From assembly GCA_001897155.1 (NCBI GenBank), contig MKSF01000009.1:55424-119423 (forward strand): 64,000 bases of DNA, written 5' to 3'. This document shows, piece by piece, positions 1 through 8,544 of the stretch. A program made the translations under genes and the position numbers. The first letter of the stretch is position 1. The number at the start of each line of letters is the position of its first letter. Origin of the DNA: Bacteroidetes bacterium 47-18 (GTDB lineage Bacteria; Bacteroidota; Bacteroidia; Chitinophagales; Chitinophagaceae). The notes under the pieces were generated by a model. That model was not told the origin of the DNA and made no database searches. It was given only the letters and a program-made list of their open reading frames with translations.

Positions 1-219
1 AACGGTGTGATCCTTTTGCTGGGTGCGGCATTCTTCTATTTTGGCATGCATCTCTTTTATGTGGTGCAGATCCTGGCATTCCTGCTGCTGAAGATCATGC
101 TCCGGCGCATCCGGCCCAATAAAAGCGAGCTGTTTTACGTGATCAATGTGGACGGTATGATGCTGCTGTACAGTATTCTGCTGATCATCTGTACCGTCCT
201 TACCACCTGGCTGCATTGA
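1..219 (+). CDS. C-terminal part of a small membrane protein (5' end outside window)
   Basis: The reading frame is open from the first base, so the start lies upstream and only the last 72 codons are seen. Two hydrophobic segments (about residues 4-32 and 50-70 of the visible part) are separated by a basic loop (LRRIRPNKSE), which fits an inner-membrane protein with the loop in the cytoplasm. I do not recognise a family. It converges on the RNase R gene with a gap of only 37 bases and no clear terminator between them. Confidence 0.6.
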   Translation, partial: NGVILLLGAAFFYFGMHLFYVVQILAFLLLKIMLRRIRPNKSELFYVINVDGMMLLYSILLIICTVLTTWLH

Positions 220-256
220 ATATAGTTTTCCCTGAAAGCCGTGCCCGGCGTCAGGC

Positions 257-2377
257 TTACCTTTTCTTTTTCTTCCCGGCACCAGCTTTGGGCTGCTTAT
301 CTGTTTTAGCAGTCCTGTCATTGCCGGTTGCGGCCTTTTCCGCCGGTACCGCTCTTTTTGTTTTTTTAGGTGCGTCACGTTCCTTGGGCAGATGCTGTCC
401 CATGGTCACAAGATCAAAATCTATGGTCCTGCGTTCCAGGTCGGTAGCTACTATCTGCACTTTTACAGCATCCCCTATCCTGAACTTCACGCCCGTATTC
501 AGCCCAAGCAGAGCATAGTCATGCTCTATAAATTCAAACTGGTCAATGTCCACAAGATCTGCAATGCTTACCAGCCCTTCACACTTATGCGCTACGGTCT
601 CCGCCCAGAACCCGAAACTGGACACGCCGCTGATCACCGCGTCAAAGGTTTCACCGATGAACTGCTGCATAAACTCCACCTGCTTGTATTTGTTGGCCGA
701 CCGCTCCGCTTCCATCGCCTTTCTTTCCCGCTCGCTGCAATGGCGTGCCTTGAGCTCCATTTTCTTATCCGGAACGATCAGCTCGTCCAGGCATTGCTGC
801 AGCACACGATGCACCATAATATCGGGATAGCGGCGTATAGGAGATGTGAAGTGACAATAGTCTTCAAATGAAAGGCCGTAGTGGCCTATATTTTCGGTCG
901 TGTACATAGCCTTGGCCATGGTACGGATGCCCAGCTGCTCCAGCACATGCTGTTCCGGCTTGCCTTCCACGGCTTTCAGCAGCTCGTTAAAAGATTCGGC
1001 AATTTTTTCAGGGCTGTTGAGATTCAGCTTATAGCCGAAACGGGCGGCAAAGGCGGCAAATACGCCTAATTTGGTTTCATCGGGTACGTCATGCACACGG
1101 TACGGGAATGGTACCGGCTGCCCGTTTTCCCGCTGCTGACCGACGAATATCGCCACGTGCTTGTTGGCCAGCAACATCAGCTCTTCTATCAGTTGGTGCG
1201 CTTCCTTGCTTTCCTTTACCTGTATGCCGACAGGGATGCCTTTTTCGTCCAGTATAAAGCGGACTTCCTGCGATGAGAAATTGATAGCTCCTTTTTTAAA
1301 CCGCTGCCTGCGGAGGTGCTGGGTGATATCCCTCAGCTTTAAAATGATGTCTTTATGGTCGCCGTCCGCTCCTTCAATGATCTCCTGCGCTTCCTCGTAG
1401 GTAAACCTGCGGTCGGAATGCGTGACCGTTCTTCCCAGCCAGACATCTTTTACAATGCCCTGGTGGTTCATCTGGAAAACTGCGGAAAAGGTGAATTTAT
1501 CTTCATGCGGCCTGAGGGAACATAATTCGTTAGAGATGCGTTCCGGTAGCATAGGGTTGACCCTGTCCGGCAGGTACACGGAAGTAGCACGCTGGTAAGC
1601 CTCCTTATCCAGCTCCGATCCGGGCTGTACATAATGGCTTACATCGGCTATATGGACCCCGATCTCAAACAGGCCCTCACCCAGGTCGCGGTAAGAGATC
1701 GCATCATCAAAATCTTTTGCATCCACCGGGTCGATGGTAAAGGTGAGCGTATCTCTCATATCCCTGCGGAAGCTGACCTCCTGCTCATCCAGCACCTGCG
1801 GCAGCGCCTCAGCTTCGCTGATGGCAGCTTCCGAAAACTGGAGCGGGAAACCGTTCTCTACCAGTATCTCCATCATAGCGATGGAGTTCAGGCGCTCCTG
1901 TGTGAGCACCTCTATCACTTCACCCACAGGGTTCTTACGCTTGCTGTCTCCTTTCCATTCCACTATTTTCACCACTACCATATCACCGTTCTTCAGGCCC
2001 TTCACCTGTGCGGGCGGCAGGAAGATGTCGGTAGGCATCGCACGGTTGTTCGGGATCATAAACCCGAATTCACCCGCCAGTTGAATACGGCCTATAAAAG
2101 AGGTCTGGCTGCGTTTCACGATCTCCGAAATAAAGCCTTCGGGACGCCCTTTACCAGATACATAGGTCACTTTTACCTTTACTTCATCGCCGTTAAGGGC
2201 CGATTTCAGGTCTGCCTCCCTGACGATCACGTCCTGGGGCAATCCTTCAACGCTCACATAGCCCATACCGTTCCTGGCAAGATCCAGCTTACCGGTAAGC
2301 GTCATGCCTACCATCTGGTGCTGGGACGATTTTTTAGGCTTGGGTATATACGGAGCTTTCTTATTTTTCTTTTTCAT
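257..2377 (-). CDS. rnr: Ribonuclease R (RNB-family 3'-5' exoribonuclease)
   Basis: Processive hydrolytic 3'-5' exoribonuclease that degrades structured RNA. Order of parts in the 706-residue form: lysine-rich N-terminus, cold-shock-type OB folds (about 25-150), the RNB catalytic domain with the metal-binding motif DPVDAKDFDDA at about 216-226, an S1 domain at about 580-665, and a lysine-rich tail ending in KKKKR that probably binds RNA. The frame extends 12 codons further upstream, but that would overlap the end of the glycosyltransferase gene; the ATG at 2377 followed by a run of Lys codons is the better start and lies 11 bases after the upstream stop. Probably co-transcribed with the glycosyltransferase. 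RNase R and RNase II share the domain order; the basic tail and length favour RNase R. Confidence 0.93.
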   Translation of the reverse strand: MKKKNKKAPYIPKPKKSSQHQMVGMTLTGKLDLARNGMGYVSVEGLPQDVIVREADLKSALNGDEVKVKVTYVSGKGRPEGFISEIVKRSQTSFIGRIQLAGEFGFMIPNNRAMPTDIFLPPAQVKGLKNGDMVVVKIVEWKGDSKRKNPVGEVIEVLTQERLNSIAMMEILVENGFPLQFSEAAISEAEALPQVLDEQEVSFRRDMRDTLTFTIDPVDAKDFDDAISYRDLGEGLFEIGVHIADVSHYVQPGSELDKEAYQRATSVYLPDRVNPMLPERISNELCSLRPHEDKFTFSAVFQMNHQGIVKDVWLGRTVTHSDRRFTYEEAQEIIEGADGDHKDIILKLRDITQHLRRQRFKKGAINFSSQEVRFILDEKGIPVGIQVKESKEAHQLIEELMLLANKHVAIFVGQQRENGQPVPFPYRVHDVPDETKLGVFAAFAARFGYKLNLNSPEKIAESFNELLKAVEGKPEQHVLEQLGIRTMAKAMYTTENIGHYGLSFEDYCHFTSPIRRYPDIMVHRVLQQCLDELIVPDKKMELKARHCSERERKAMEAERSANKYKQVEFMQQFIGETFDAVISGVSSFGFWAETVAHKCEGLVSIADLVDIDQFEFIEHDYALLGLNTGVKFRIGDAVKVQIVATDLERRTIDFDLVTMGQHLPKERDAPKKTKRAVPAEKAATGNDRTAKTDKQPKAGAGKKKKR

Positions 2378-2388
2378 AATTTGTTGTT

Positions 2389-3096
2389 TTATACGAATCC
2401 CCTCATTTTCCATACGCCCAGCACAGCTTCCTTTACAATGCCTTTCGACATTTTTGACACACCTTCCTGCCTGTCTATAAACTCTATGGGGATCTCTTTG
2501 ATTTTAAAGCCTTTTCTCCAGGTCCTGTATTTCATCTCTATCTGGAAAGCATAGCCTACAAAACGGACCTCATCCAGCGGTAAGGCTTGCAGCACCCTGC
2601 GGGTATAGCATACAAATCCGGCAGTGCAGTCTTTCACCGGCATCCAGGTGATCATACGGGTATAGAGGGAAGCGCCGTAGGAGATGAGTATCCTGTTGAA
2701 CGGCCAGTTGACGACACTGCCGCCTTTGACATACCTGGAACCAACCGCCAGGTCTCCCTGGCCGGTAGCACAGACCTCGTACAAGCGGTCCAGGTCATCC
2801 GGGTTATGCGAAAAATCCGCATCCATCTCAAAGATATACTGGTAATTACGCTCCAAAGCCCATTTGAACCCGCAGATATAAGCCGTACCCAGGCCCTGCT
2901 TTCCCTCTCGCTGGGTTAAGAACAGACGGTCGGGAAATTCCCGCTGCAATTCCTTTACTTTCTGTGCCGTGCCGTCAGGAGAACCATCATCTATGATCTT
3001 AATATGGTAACCTCCTGACAAAGAGAACACTTTACGAATGATCTTTTCTATATTCTCTATTTCATTAAATGTCGGTATGATAACTACTTTGTCCAA
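2389..3096 (-). CDS. Polyprenol monophosphomannose synthase-like glycosyltransferase (GT2)
   Basis: 235-residue single-domain GT2 enzyme of the dolichyl/polyprenyl-phosphate mannosyltransferase type, which moves mannose from GDP-mannose to a polyprenyl phosphate at the cytoplasmic face of the membrane. It has the nucleotide-binding start VVIIPTFNE, the DDGSPDGT motif (36-43) and the metal-binding DADFSHNPDD motif (92-101). The C-terminal membrane domain found in some homologues is absent, so it is the short DPM1-like form. It is followed after 11 bases by rnr on the same strand. The sugar donor is inferred from the family; the glycan it serves cannot be seen here. Confidence 0.85.
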   Translation of the reverse strand: MDKVVIIPTFNEIENIEKIIRKVFSLSGGYHIKIIDDGSPDGTAQKVKELQREFPDRLFLTQREGKQGLGTAYICGFKWALERNYQYIFEMDADFSHNPDDLDRLYEVCATGQGDLAVGSRYVKGGSVVNWPFNRILISYGASLYTRMITWMPVKDCTAGFVCYTRRVLQALPLDEVRFVGYAFQIEMKYRTWRKGFKIKEIPIEFIDRQEGVSKMSKGIVKEAVLGVWKMRGFV

Positions 3097-3161
3097 GCGT
3101 ATATAGTCTGTTTTTAGAATGTAATTTGCAATTTACTATAATATTGCTACAACTTTTATAT

Positions 3162-3935
3162 TTATTTTTTATTGAAATACATCGCCTTAAGTATCTCGCT
3201 TAAACATTGCTTGGTGTGCAGGGTGAAGTCCGACTGCATGATCCAGTCATAATACTGCGGCTCTGCCCGAAGCACTTCCACCACTTTCTTTCCCTTGTGC
3301 TTACCGAAGTTGAAATAGTGCTCATTATCCTTGATGATAATTCTCCTGGCATAATCCACAATATCGCCGCTGCCGGTAAAATTATGCAGGGATTCCGCCG
3401 TATTACCGATATCCTCATATCTTTCCAGTTGCGCTTTCAGCACATCCACGGTCGCCCTGACATCGGCCAGCGCGCTGTGGGCATTTTCCAGCTCACGGTT
3501 ACAGTAGAATTTGTATGCGGCGGCCAGGGTACGGGGCTCTTTCTTATAGAATACCTGCTGAACATCTATCAGCTTCCTTTTATTGAAATCTACGGTATGC
3601 CCTGCCCTCAGAAATTCTTCGGCCAGGACGGGAAGATCAAACTTATTGCTGTTGTAGCCGCCAAGGTCACAGTTTTTGATAAAAGCAGCTATTTCGTGGG
3701 CTACCTCCTTAAAGGTAGGCGCATCAGCCACATCTTCATTCGTGATCCCATGAATTTCCGAGCTTTCCCTGGAAATGGGCATCTCAGGATTGAGGCGCTT
3801 TTCATATTCTTCTACGGTGCCATCGGGCATCCACTTGACAATGGCAATCTCTACGATCCTGTCCTTAGCCTGGTCTAATCCTGTTGTTTCCAAATCAAAA
3901 AATGCAATGGGACGCTGTAACTGAAGTGTATTCAT
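3162..3935 (-). CDS. DEDDh-family 3'-5' exonuclease (DNA polymerase III epsilon-like)
   Basis: 257-residue exonuclease. All catalytic residues of the DEDDh class are visible: D14 and E16 in FFDLETTG, D100 in NSNKFDLPVL, and H153 with D158 in HSALAD. After the exonuclease fold there is a small C-terminal domain with FGKHKGKKVVEVL followed by YYDWIM, the pattern of the DUF3820-type tail often attached to Bacteroidota epsilon-like nucleases. The frame is open 24 codons upstream but that part lacks family similarity, so the ATG at 3935 is used. It is too short and lacks the features of the PolC exonuclease. Likely a stand-alone proofreading or repair nuclease; the exact substrate is not known. 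Confidence 0.85.
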   Translation of the reverse strand: MNTLQLQRPIAFFDLETTGLDQAKDRIVEIAIVKWMPDGTVEEYEKRLNPEMPISRESSEIHGITNEDVADAPTFKEVAHEIAAFIKNCDLGGYNSNKFDLPVLAEEFLRAGHTVDFNKRKLIDVQQVFYKKEPRTLAAAYKFYCNRELENAHSALADVRATVDVLKAQLERYEDIGNTAESLHNFTGSGDIVDYARRIIIKDNEHYFNFGKHKGKKVVEVLRAEPQYYDWIMQSDFTLHTKQCLSEILKAMYFNKK

Positions 3936-4137
3936 AAATGTACTGAGGTGTAAAATATTATTGAATCGTATTTCGCAGTGAAGATACTTTTGGTAAAAAT
4001 AGAGCATTTCAGAGATTTAGCCACTTTATTTTTATAATAAAGAGCCTTTGGAACACAGCCGCCGCATTTTTTTACAATGTAATGATGATCGGATGTATGC
4101 TGCTCCTGTACAGGCGGAACACAGGCACTTCCCGCCA

Positions 4138-5367
4138 TTATTCATCCACCCTCCAGTGGAACCCCTGCTGAAGCGCCGGAAGCTGCTTATAGCCGTCACG
4201 GATCACATCCATCCGTAAACTGTCACCCTGCCATATGCCGGTTATAGTGTACCGCAGGCTATCCTTCGTTTCAAAGAACAACTCAGAGCGAGCTCCTGAA
4301 GGGTCTTCCATATAAAGCCCGCCACCAGCACCGTAAGAGAACGGGTAATCCTGCATGATATCCTGGTCGTCCTGTACAATCAGGTATTGTTTCCGATGCA
4401 CAAAGATGCGCTTCCACGCCAGCTCATCCTTCCCGAAGGTGTCCCCGTTCATAATGATACGCTCCGGTGAATAAGCGCCATGATAAGGCGGCCTTGGAGT
4501 CCTGTCATCGTTATAGTTACCGGAAATGACATAAGGGTACAGGGTACAGCCCAGCATCAACAGGATCACCGTATATTTCAATATGCCGTACCTGCGTGTG
4601 CTGCCCGCATTGTTCCTGATACCGGGCAGCGGCGGTACGGCAGCACCTGCCAGGAAGCGTATAATACTTTTAAGATACGGGAACAGCAGTATACCGGCCA
4701 GCAGCAGGAGATAGAGCGACAGTATCTTTACAGAGATATCATAGCAGAAATTCACCGCGGCTACCTGTACCAGTATCACAAAGGCAGCAATAGCTCCCGA
4801 CACGAAAGTACGCCGCCACAATAATAGCATACCCGCCAGGCATTCCAGCGCGCCTGTAAACAAGGAAAAGCCATAAGATATGCCATTCACGCTCCAGTAC
4901 AGCAGCTCTTTGGGCAACATACCGAACGGCGTATATAATATATTAGGTTCCGGCTGGAAAAACTGGTATTTGAAGACCTTATTCAACCCGTATTGCAGGA
5001 GCTTAAAAGCCAGCAGGTACCTTACAAACACTGTAAAAAGAGCGATCCCCCTGGCTGAAAGCTCCTTCTTTTTAAGACCAATGGTATAAACAAGGCTCCC
5101 TGCGACTGATAATAAAGCGATATTCAGCATATACAGGTACAGCCCGGTACTGTCTGACTGGACGTGCATCCAATGTCCGGACGGCCTGAAGCCATAAAGA
5201 TAGCCGGACAGTATGGTATTGCCTTTTGAAATGACGGCCATCAGCATATAGGCTTCCTGCCTGAATAAGGCAGTATCAAGCATAAACGGTACAGACAACC
5301 CCACTACCGTCATCATGATGCTTCTTGCCAGGATGAGGCGTAAGGTATTATTGAGATATTTTCGCAC
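4138..5367 (-). CDS. DoxX-like multi-pass membrane protein
   Basis: 409 residues. The N-terminal two thirds are hydrophobic with roughly six to eight membrane segments (for example near 10-30, 80-97, 108-128, 165-185, 190-210 and 215-240). The segment YGLNKVFKYQFFQPEPN followed by a conserved small-residue helix with an acidic ALECLAG stretch matches DoxX-family proteins common in Bacteroidota. The last about 130 residues are soluble and probably periplasmic. Function is unknown; DoxX relatives have been linked to redox or sulfur metabolism, but nothing here tests that. It stands alone on the minus strand, with the small secreted protein gene diverging from it. Confidence 0.7.
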   Translation of the reverse strand: MRKYLNNTLRLILARSIMMTVVGLSVPFMLDTALFRQEAYMLMAVISKGNTILSGYLYGFRPSGHWMHVQSDSTGLYLYMLNIALLSVAGSLVYTIGLKKKELSARGIALFTVFVRYLLAFKLLQYGLNKVFKYQFFQPEPNILYTPFGMLPKELLYWSVNGISYGFSLFTGALECLAGMLLLWRRTFVSGAIAAFVILVQVAAVNFCYDISVKILSLYLLLLAGILLFPYLKSIIRFLAGAAVPPLPGIRNNAGSTRRYGILKYTVILLMLGCTLYPYVISGNYNDDRTPRPPYHGAYSPERIIMNGDTFGKDELAWKRIFVHRKQYLIVQDDQDIMQDYPFSYGAGGGLYMEDPSGARSELFFETKDSLRYTITGIWQGDSLRMDVIRDGYKQLPALQQGFHWRVDE

Positions 5368-5426
5368 TTCTGATATTTTAAAATGTCTTTTGCAATTTAT
5401 TGATTATATTCGTAAAAATAATTGCA

Positions 5427-5738
5427 ATGAAAACAACCTGTTTCGCGCTGGCTTTCCTGATAGGAGGAATCGTAACAGCCGGTGCCCAGACACCTAAAAT
5501 ATTTCATTACAGCCACAGCGGCTCACCACAATCACTCAAGACCTCCAACGGGCAGAATTTCGGCATTGTGCACCCCCATAATATAGAGATAAAAAAATTG
5601 GATACCATCCAGCCGGTGAACAATACAACACCCAAACCTACGTTCAGCAATGCCCGGTCGGCAGATTCCGTCAATAAAAAGAATCCGCCGGTTAAGCCCA
5701 AGACGCCTACCAAACCTGATACACCTAAGAAAAAGTAA
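5427..5738 (+). CDS. Small secreted protein of unknown function
   Basis: 103 residues. The start at 5427 gives a clean signal peptide (a basic start, a hydrophobic core, then TAGAQT with probable cleavage after AGA). The mature part has no cysteines and ends in a Pro/Lys/Thr-rich tail (PVKPKTPTKPDTPKKK). The in-frame ATG 9 codons upstream would place a long hydrophobic stretch before the basic residues and is less likely. I do not recognise a family. It diverges from the DoxX-like gene and is followed by the hairpin array. Confidence 0.6.
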   Translation: MKTTCFALAFLIGGIVTAGAQTPKIFHYSHSGSPQSLKTSNGQNFGIVHPHNIEIKKLDTIQPVNNTTPKPTFSNARSADSVNKKNPPVKPKTPTKPDTPKKK

Positions 5739-5814
5739 ATAACAGAAAGAATGGTAGATTTATCATAATGGCCATACCTATCCTTTTCACTATATAACGG
5801 TTATCTATAATGTC

Positions 5815-6875
5815 ACCACTTCGTGGTTAAATGGATAATGATATTTGTTGGGCTATGATAATATCAGCCCTTCGGGTTTATTGAAAAATAACCATACTGG
5901 TCAAAAGCGTAAATTTTGACAATAATGCCACCACTTCGTGGTTGAATATAATAATGGCATAATAAGCTATAATAGTGTCAGCCCTTCGGGCTTGTTGACA
6001 CCATACCAAATCAGGGATGTCATTAATTGGTAGAAAAGCATTTTTTTATCTTTTCCGGCAAAGCGTCTACGATATATCTGCCCAAACGCTACCCGGTCAC
6101 CCTCATACCGCATAACCGCGAAGCGGTGTATTAATTTTAAGAGATCCCTGCCCTCGGAACAATACCACATAACCGCGAAGCGGTGTAACAATTATAGCCA
6201 TAAGATATTTGTCCCAACCTAACCCTGAAAGGATAACAGAACCGTCTAATGATCACATCTACCCTTCCTATCATATAACACCGGTCAATTCATAATACCA
6301 CCATTTCGTGGTTTAATCAATAATGGCATAATAGGCTATAGTAATGTCAGCCCTTAGGGCTTGTTGATAACCCGTACCAACCCAAGGTGTACATAATTGG
6401 AAGAAGAACATTTTTATCTTTCCGGCAAGGATTTTACGATATATCTGCCAAAACTCTACCCGGTTCGACCTCCATACCGCATAACCGCGAAGCGGTGTAA
6501 CAATTATAGCTATAAGATATTTGTCCCAACAACCCTGAAAGGGTGATAAAATCGTCTAATGATCACATCTACCCTTCCTATCATATAACACCGGTCAATT
6601 CATAATACCACCACTTCGTGGTTGAATATAATAATGGTATAATAGGCTATAATAATGTCAGCCCTTAGGGCTTGTTGACACCGTACCAAATCAGGGATGT
6701 CATTAATTGGTAGAAAAGCTTTTTTTTATCTTTTCCGGCAAAGCGTCTACGATATATCTACCCAAACGGTACCCGGTCGCCCTCATACCGCATAACCGTG
6801 AAGCGGTATAACAATTATAGCCATAAGATATTTATCCCAACCTAACCCTGAAAGGGTGACAGAACCGCCTAATGA
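5815..6875. repeat. Tandem array of mini-hairpin units (three and a partial copy)
   Basis: This gene-free kilobase holds three imperfect tandem copies (5921-6290, 6291-6600, 6601-6875) and a partial copy at 5815-5890. Each full copy carries, in the same order, four 13-nt palindromes with 5-bp arms and a 3-nt centre that is mostly TTC or GAA (TTA in some). They are ACCAC-TTC-GTGGT (5815-5827, 5930-5942, 6610-6622), AGCCC-TTC-GGGCT (5980-5992; TTA centre at 6349-6361 and 6660-6672), ACCGC-GAA-GCGGT (6115-6127, 6172-6184, 6484-6496, imperfect at 6795-6807) and ACCCT-GAA-AGGGT (6532-6544, 6845-6857). Copy 1 is longer because the third hairpin and its flank are duplicated. Translations of this DNA are not convincing proteins. 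The array resembles REP/BIME-type elements. Confidence 0.85.
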
Positions 6876-6884
6876 TCAAACCGG

Positions 6885-7616
6885 TCAGGAGATTTCATCC
6901 AGGATCGCACGGGCCTTCTCCAGAGCCTCAGGTTTCCCTACATCCAGCAGCACATCTCCGGTATGGTCAAATCCCTTAATGATATGGCTGTTCATACAAT
7001 AGAGGTACACATCTATAAGAGAAAATTTCCCCTGTAGCGGAATATCCTGGTACAGCTTCCTGTTCAATATCTGAATACCGCTGAAGGCAAAAGGTACCAG
7101 ATGTCCGGTACTACCCAGATCAGCCGGCCTGACCTCCCCGGTCACATTATTTTGCCATCCTTTTAGATTCCCGTCCCTGTCAAAGAGCAGGTTGCGGGAT
7201 GTTGACCTGTGCTGCACGGCAAGTGTGGCTGCCGCCTGGTACTGCCGGTGACAGGCATACAGGGCATTGATATCTATATTGGATAATATATCCACGTTAC
7301 ACACCAGGATATCCTCTTCATTGTCAAACAGGGGTGCAGCTTTCTGAACGCCTCCTCCCGTTTCCAGCACTACTGCCGTTTCATCCGATATCAGCACATT
7401 GGCACCGAAGCCGTTATGCTGCCTGACCGCTTCAATGATCTGGCCGGCAAAATGGTGCACATTTACCACTATATCACGGATGCCGGCGTGTACCAGCTTC
7501 CTGATATTGATCTCCAGGAGGGTACGGTCGCCAATGGGTGCCAGGGCCTTGGGATGGCAGTCGGTAAAGGGCCTGAGCCGGGTACCTAACCCAGCCGACA
7601 GCAGCATTGCTTTCAT
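6885..7616 (-). CDS. NDP-sugar nucleotidyltransferase (MurU/RfbA-like fold)
   Basis: 243 residues with the nucleotidyltransferase signature MLLSAGLGTRLRPFT at the N-terminus and a conserved lysine in HPKAL, followed by the sugar-binding half. Such enzymes join a sugar 1-phosphate to an NTP. The single-domain size and N-terminus resemble MurNAc-1-phosphate uridylyltransferase (MurU, cell-wall recycling) as well as mannose-1-phosphate guanylyltransferases; the partner kinase AmgK is not adjacent, so the substrate stays open. The ATG at 7616 directly before KAMLLSAG is chosen over one 22 codons upstream, which would overlap the promoter region of the divergent rhomboid gene. Confidence 0.8.
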   Translation of the reverse strand: MKAMLLSAGLGTRLRPFTDCHPKALAPIGDRTLLEINIRKLVHAGIRDIVVNVHHFAGQIIEAVRQHNGFGANVLISDETAVVLETGGGVQKAAPLFDNEEDILVCNVDILSNIDINALYACHRQYQAAATLAVQHRSTSRNLLFDRDGNLKGWQNNVTGEVRPADLGSTGHLVPFAFSGIQILNRKLYQDIPLQGKFSLIDVYLYCMNSHIIKGFDHTGDVLLDVGKPEALEKARAILDEIS

Positions 7617-7682
7617 AGCTTCAAATATAACGAAATACGATAGAATAAACAGTATGTTTTCATTTTTTAAAGCAACAATCAA

Positions 7683-7690
7683 TATCTTTG
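7683..7690 (+). promoter_or_regulatory. Probable -7 box for the rhomboid gene
   Basis: TATCTTTG matches the Bacteroidota -7 consensus TAnnTTTG exactly and lies 37 bases before the start codon at 7728, giving a predicted leader of about 30 bases. A clear TTG at -33 is not visible; a T-run lies at the expected distance. Confidence 0.4.
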
Positions 7691-7727
7691 AATTTTCAAG
7701 AAGCTCACACCTTAAAAAGATAACGAT

Positions 7728-8453
7728 ATGAATTTAGGACCCGCCGGAGGATTTAATTTTTTACCACCCGTTATTAAGAATCTGATCATCATCAATGTAT
7801 TGTTATTTATCGTTACCGGCTGGCTGATGCCATCCCTGACACCGTATCTAGCATTATATCACTGGGCTTCTCCTTTGTTCAAGCCCTGGCAGATCCTGAC
7901 CCACCAGTTCATGCACGCCAACTTTGCCCACCTGTTTTTTAATATGTTCACCTTATGGATGCTGGGAGCATCCGTAGAAAGCCGGTTGGGTTCACAGCGT
8001 TTCCTGATCTTTTACCTGACCTGCGGGTTCGGGGCCGCCTTATTGCACCTGCTGGTCTTTTCCTGGGAAAACCAGGCGGCCATTCAATGGTTCCAGACGC
8101 TTACGGAAAATGAGCAGATCAACGCGGTAAATCAGGTGCTTCTTACGAACTATGGCAACCCTAACGTATTTCCTTTAGTTACCCCTATGCTGGGCGCATC
8201 CGGGGCTATCTTCGGCGTGCTGTTTGCCTTTGCCTACCTGTTTCCCAATGTACAGATCATGATCTATTTCCTGTTCCCTATCCGGGCTAAATATCTTGTA
8301 GCCATTATGGCTGTCATAGCCCTCTTTGCAGGACTCAGGAATGACCCCGCCGATAATATAGCCCATTTCGCCCACCTGGGCGGTATGATATTCGCTTACC
8401 TCCTGTTCAAATACTGGAAGATACGTTCCGGCGGGTTTAACAGGTGGAATTAG
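7728..8453 (+). CDS. Rhomboid family intramembrane serine protease
   Basis: 241 residues with six predicted membrane helices. The catalytic dyad is visible: the serine in GASGAIFG (S158) and the histidine in FAHLGG (H216). The oxyanion-hole region HANFAHLFFNMF (63-74) with the conserved asparagine is also present. Rhomboids cut transmembrane substrates within the bilayer. No extra soluble domain is present. It diverges from the nucleotidyltransferase and converges on the efflux operon, separated from it by a strong two-way terminator. The substrate is unknown. Confidence 0.92.
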   Translation: MNLGPAGGFNFLPPVIKNLIIINVLLFIVTGWLMPSLTPYLALYHWASPLFKPWQILTHQFMHANFAHLFFNMFTLWMLGASVESRLGSQRFLIFYLTCGFGAALLHLLVFSWENQAAIQWFQTLTENEQINAVNQVLLTNYGNPNVFPLVTPMLGASGAIFGVLFAFAYLFPNVQIMIYFLFPIRAKYLVAIMAVIALFAGLRNDPADNIAHFAHLGGMIFAYLLFKYWKIRSGGFNRWN

Positions 8454-8475
8454 CCGGGAGGGATTAACCACATAA

Positions 8476-8509
8476 AAAAAGCATTACAGCGATCGCTGTA
8501 ATGCTTTTT
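8476..8509. terminator. Bidirectional Rho-independent terminator
   Basis: A perfect 24-nt palindrome (8481-8504, arms GCATTACAGCGA/TCGCTGTAATGC) has five A before it and five T after it, so it can end transcripts from both strands. It sits between the rhomboid gene (+) and the convergent efflux operon (-). Confidence 0.85.
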
Positions 8510-8544
8510 GCTTCGATATCCCTTTTAAATCTCTTCTACAACTT

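Noticed and set aside
1634..2554. 306-codon plus-strand frame opposite rnr and the glycosyltransferase
   Set aside because: It is an antisense shadow of two well-supported genes and has no family similarity or start context.
5967..6191. 74-codon minus-strand frame with repeated HRFAVM
   Set aside because: The repeated peptide is the translation of the ACCGCGAAGCGGT hairpin; this is array DNA, not a gene.
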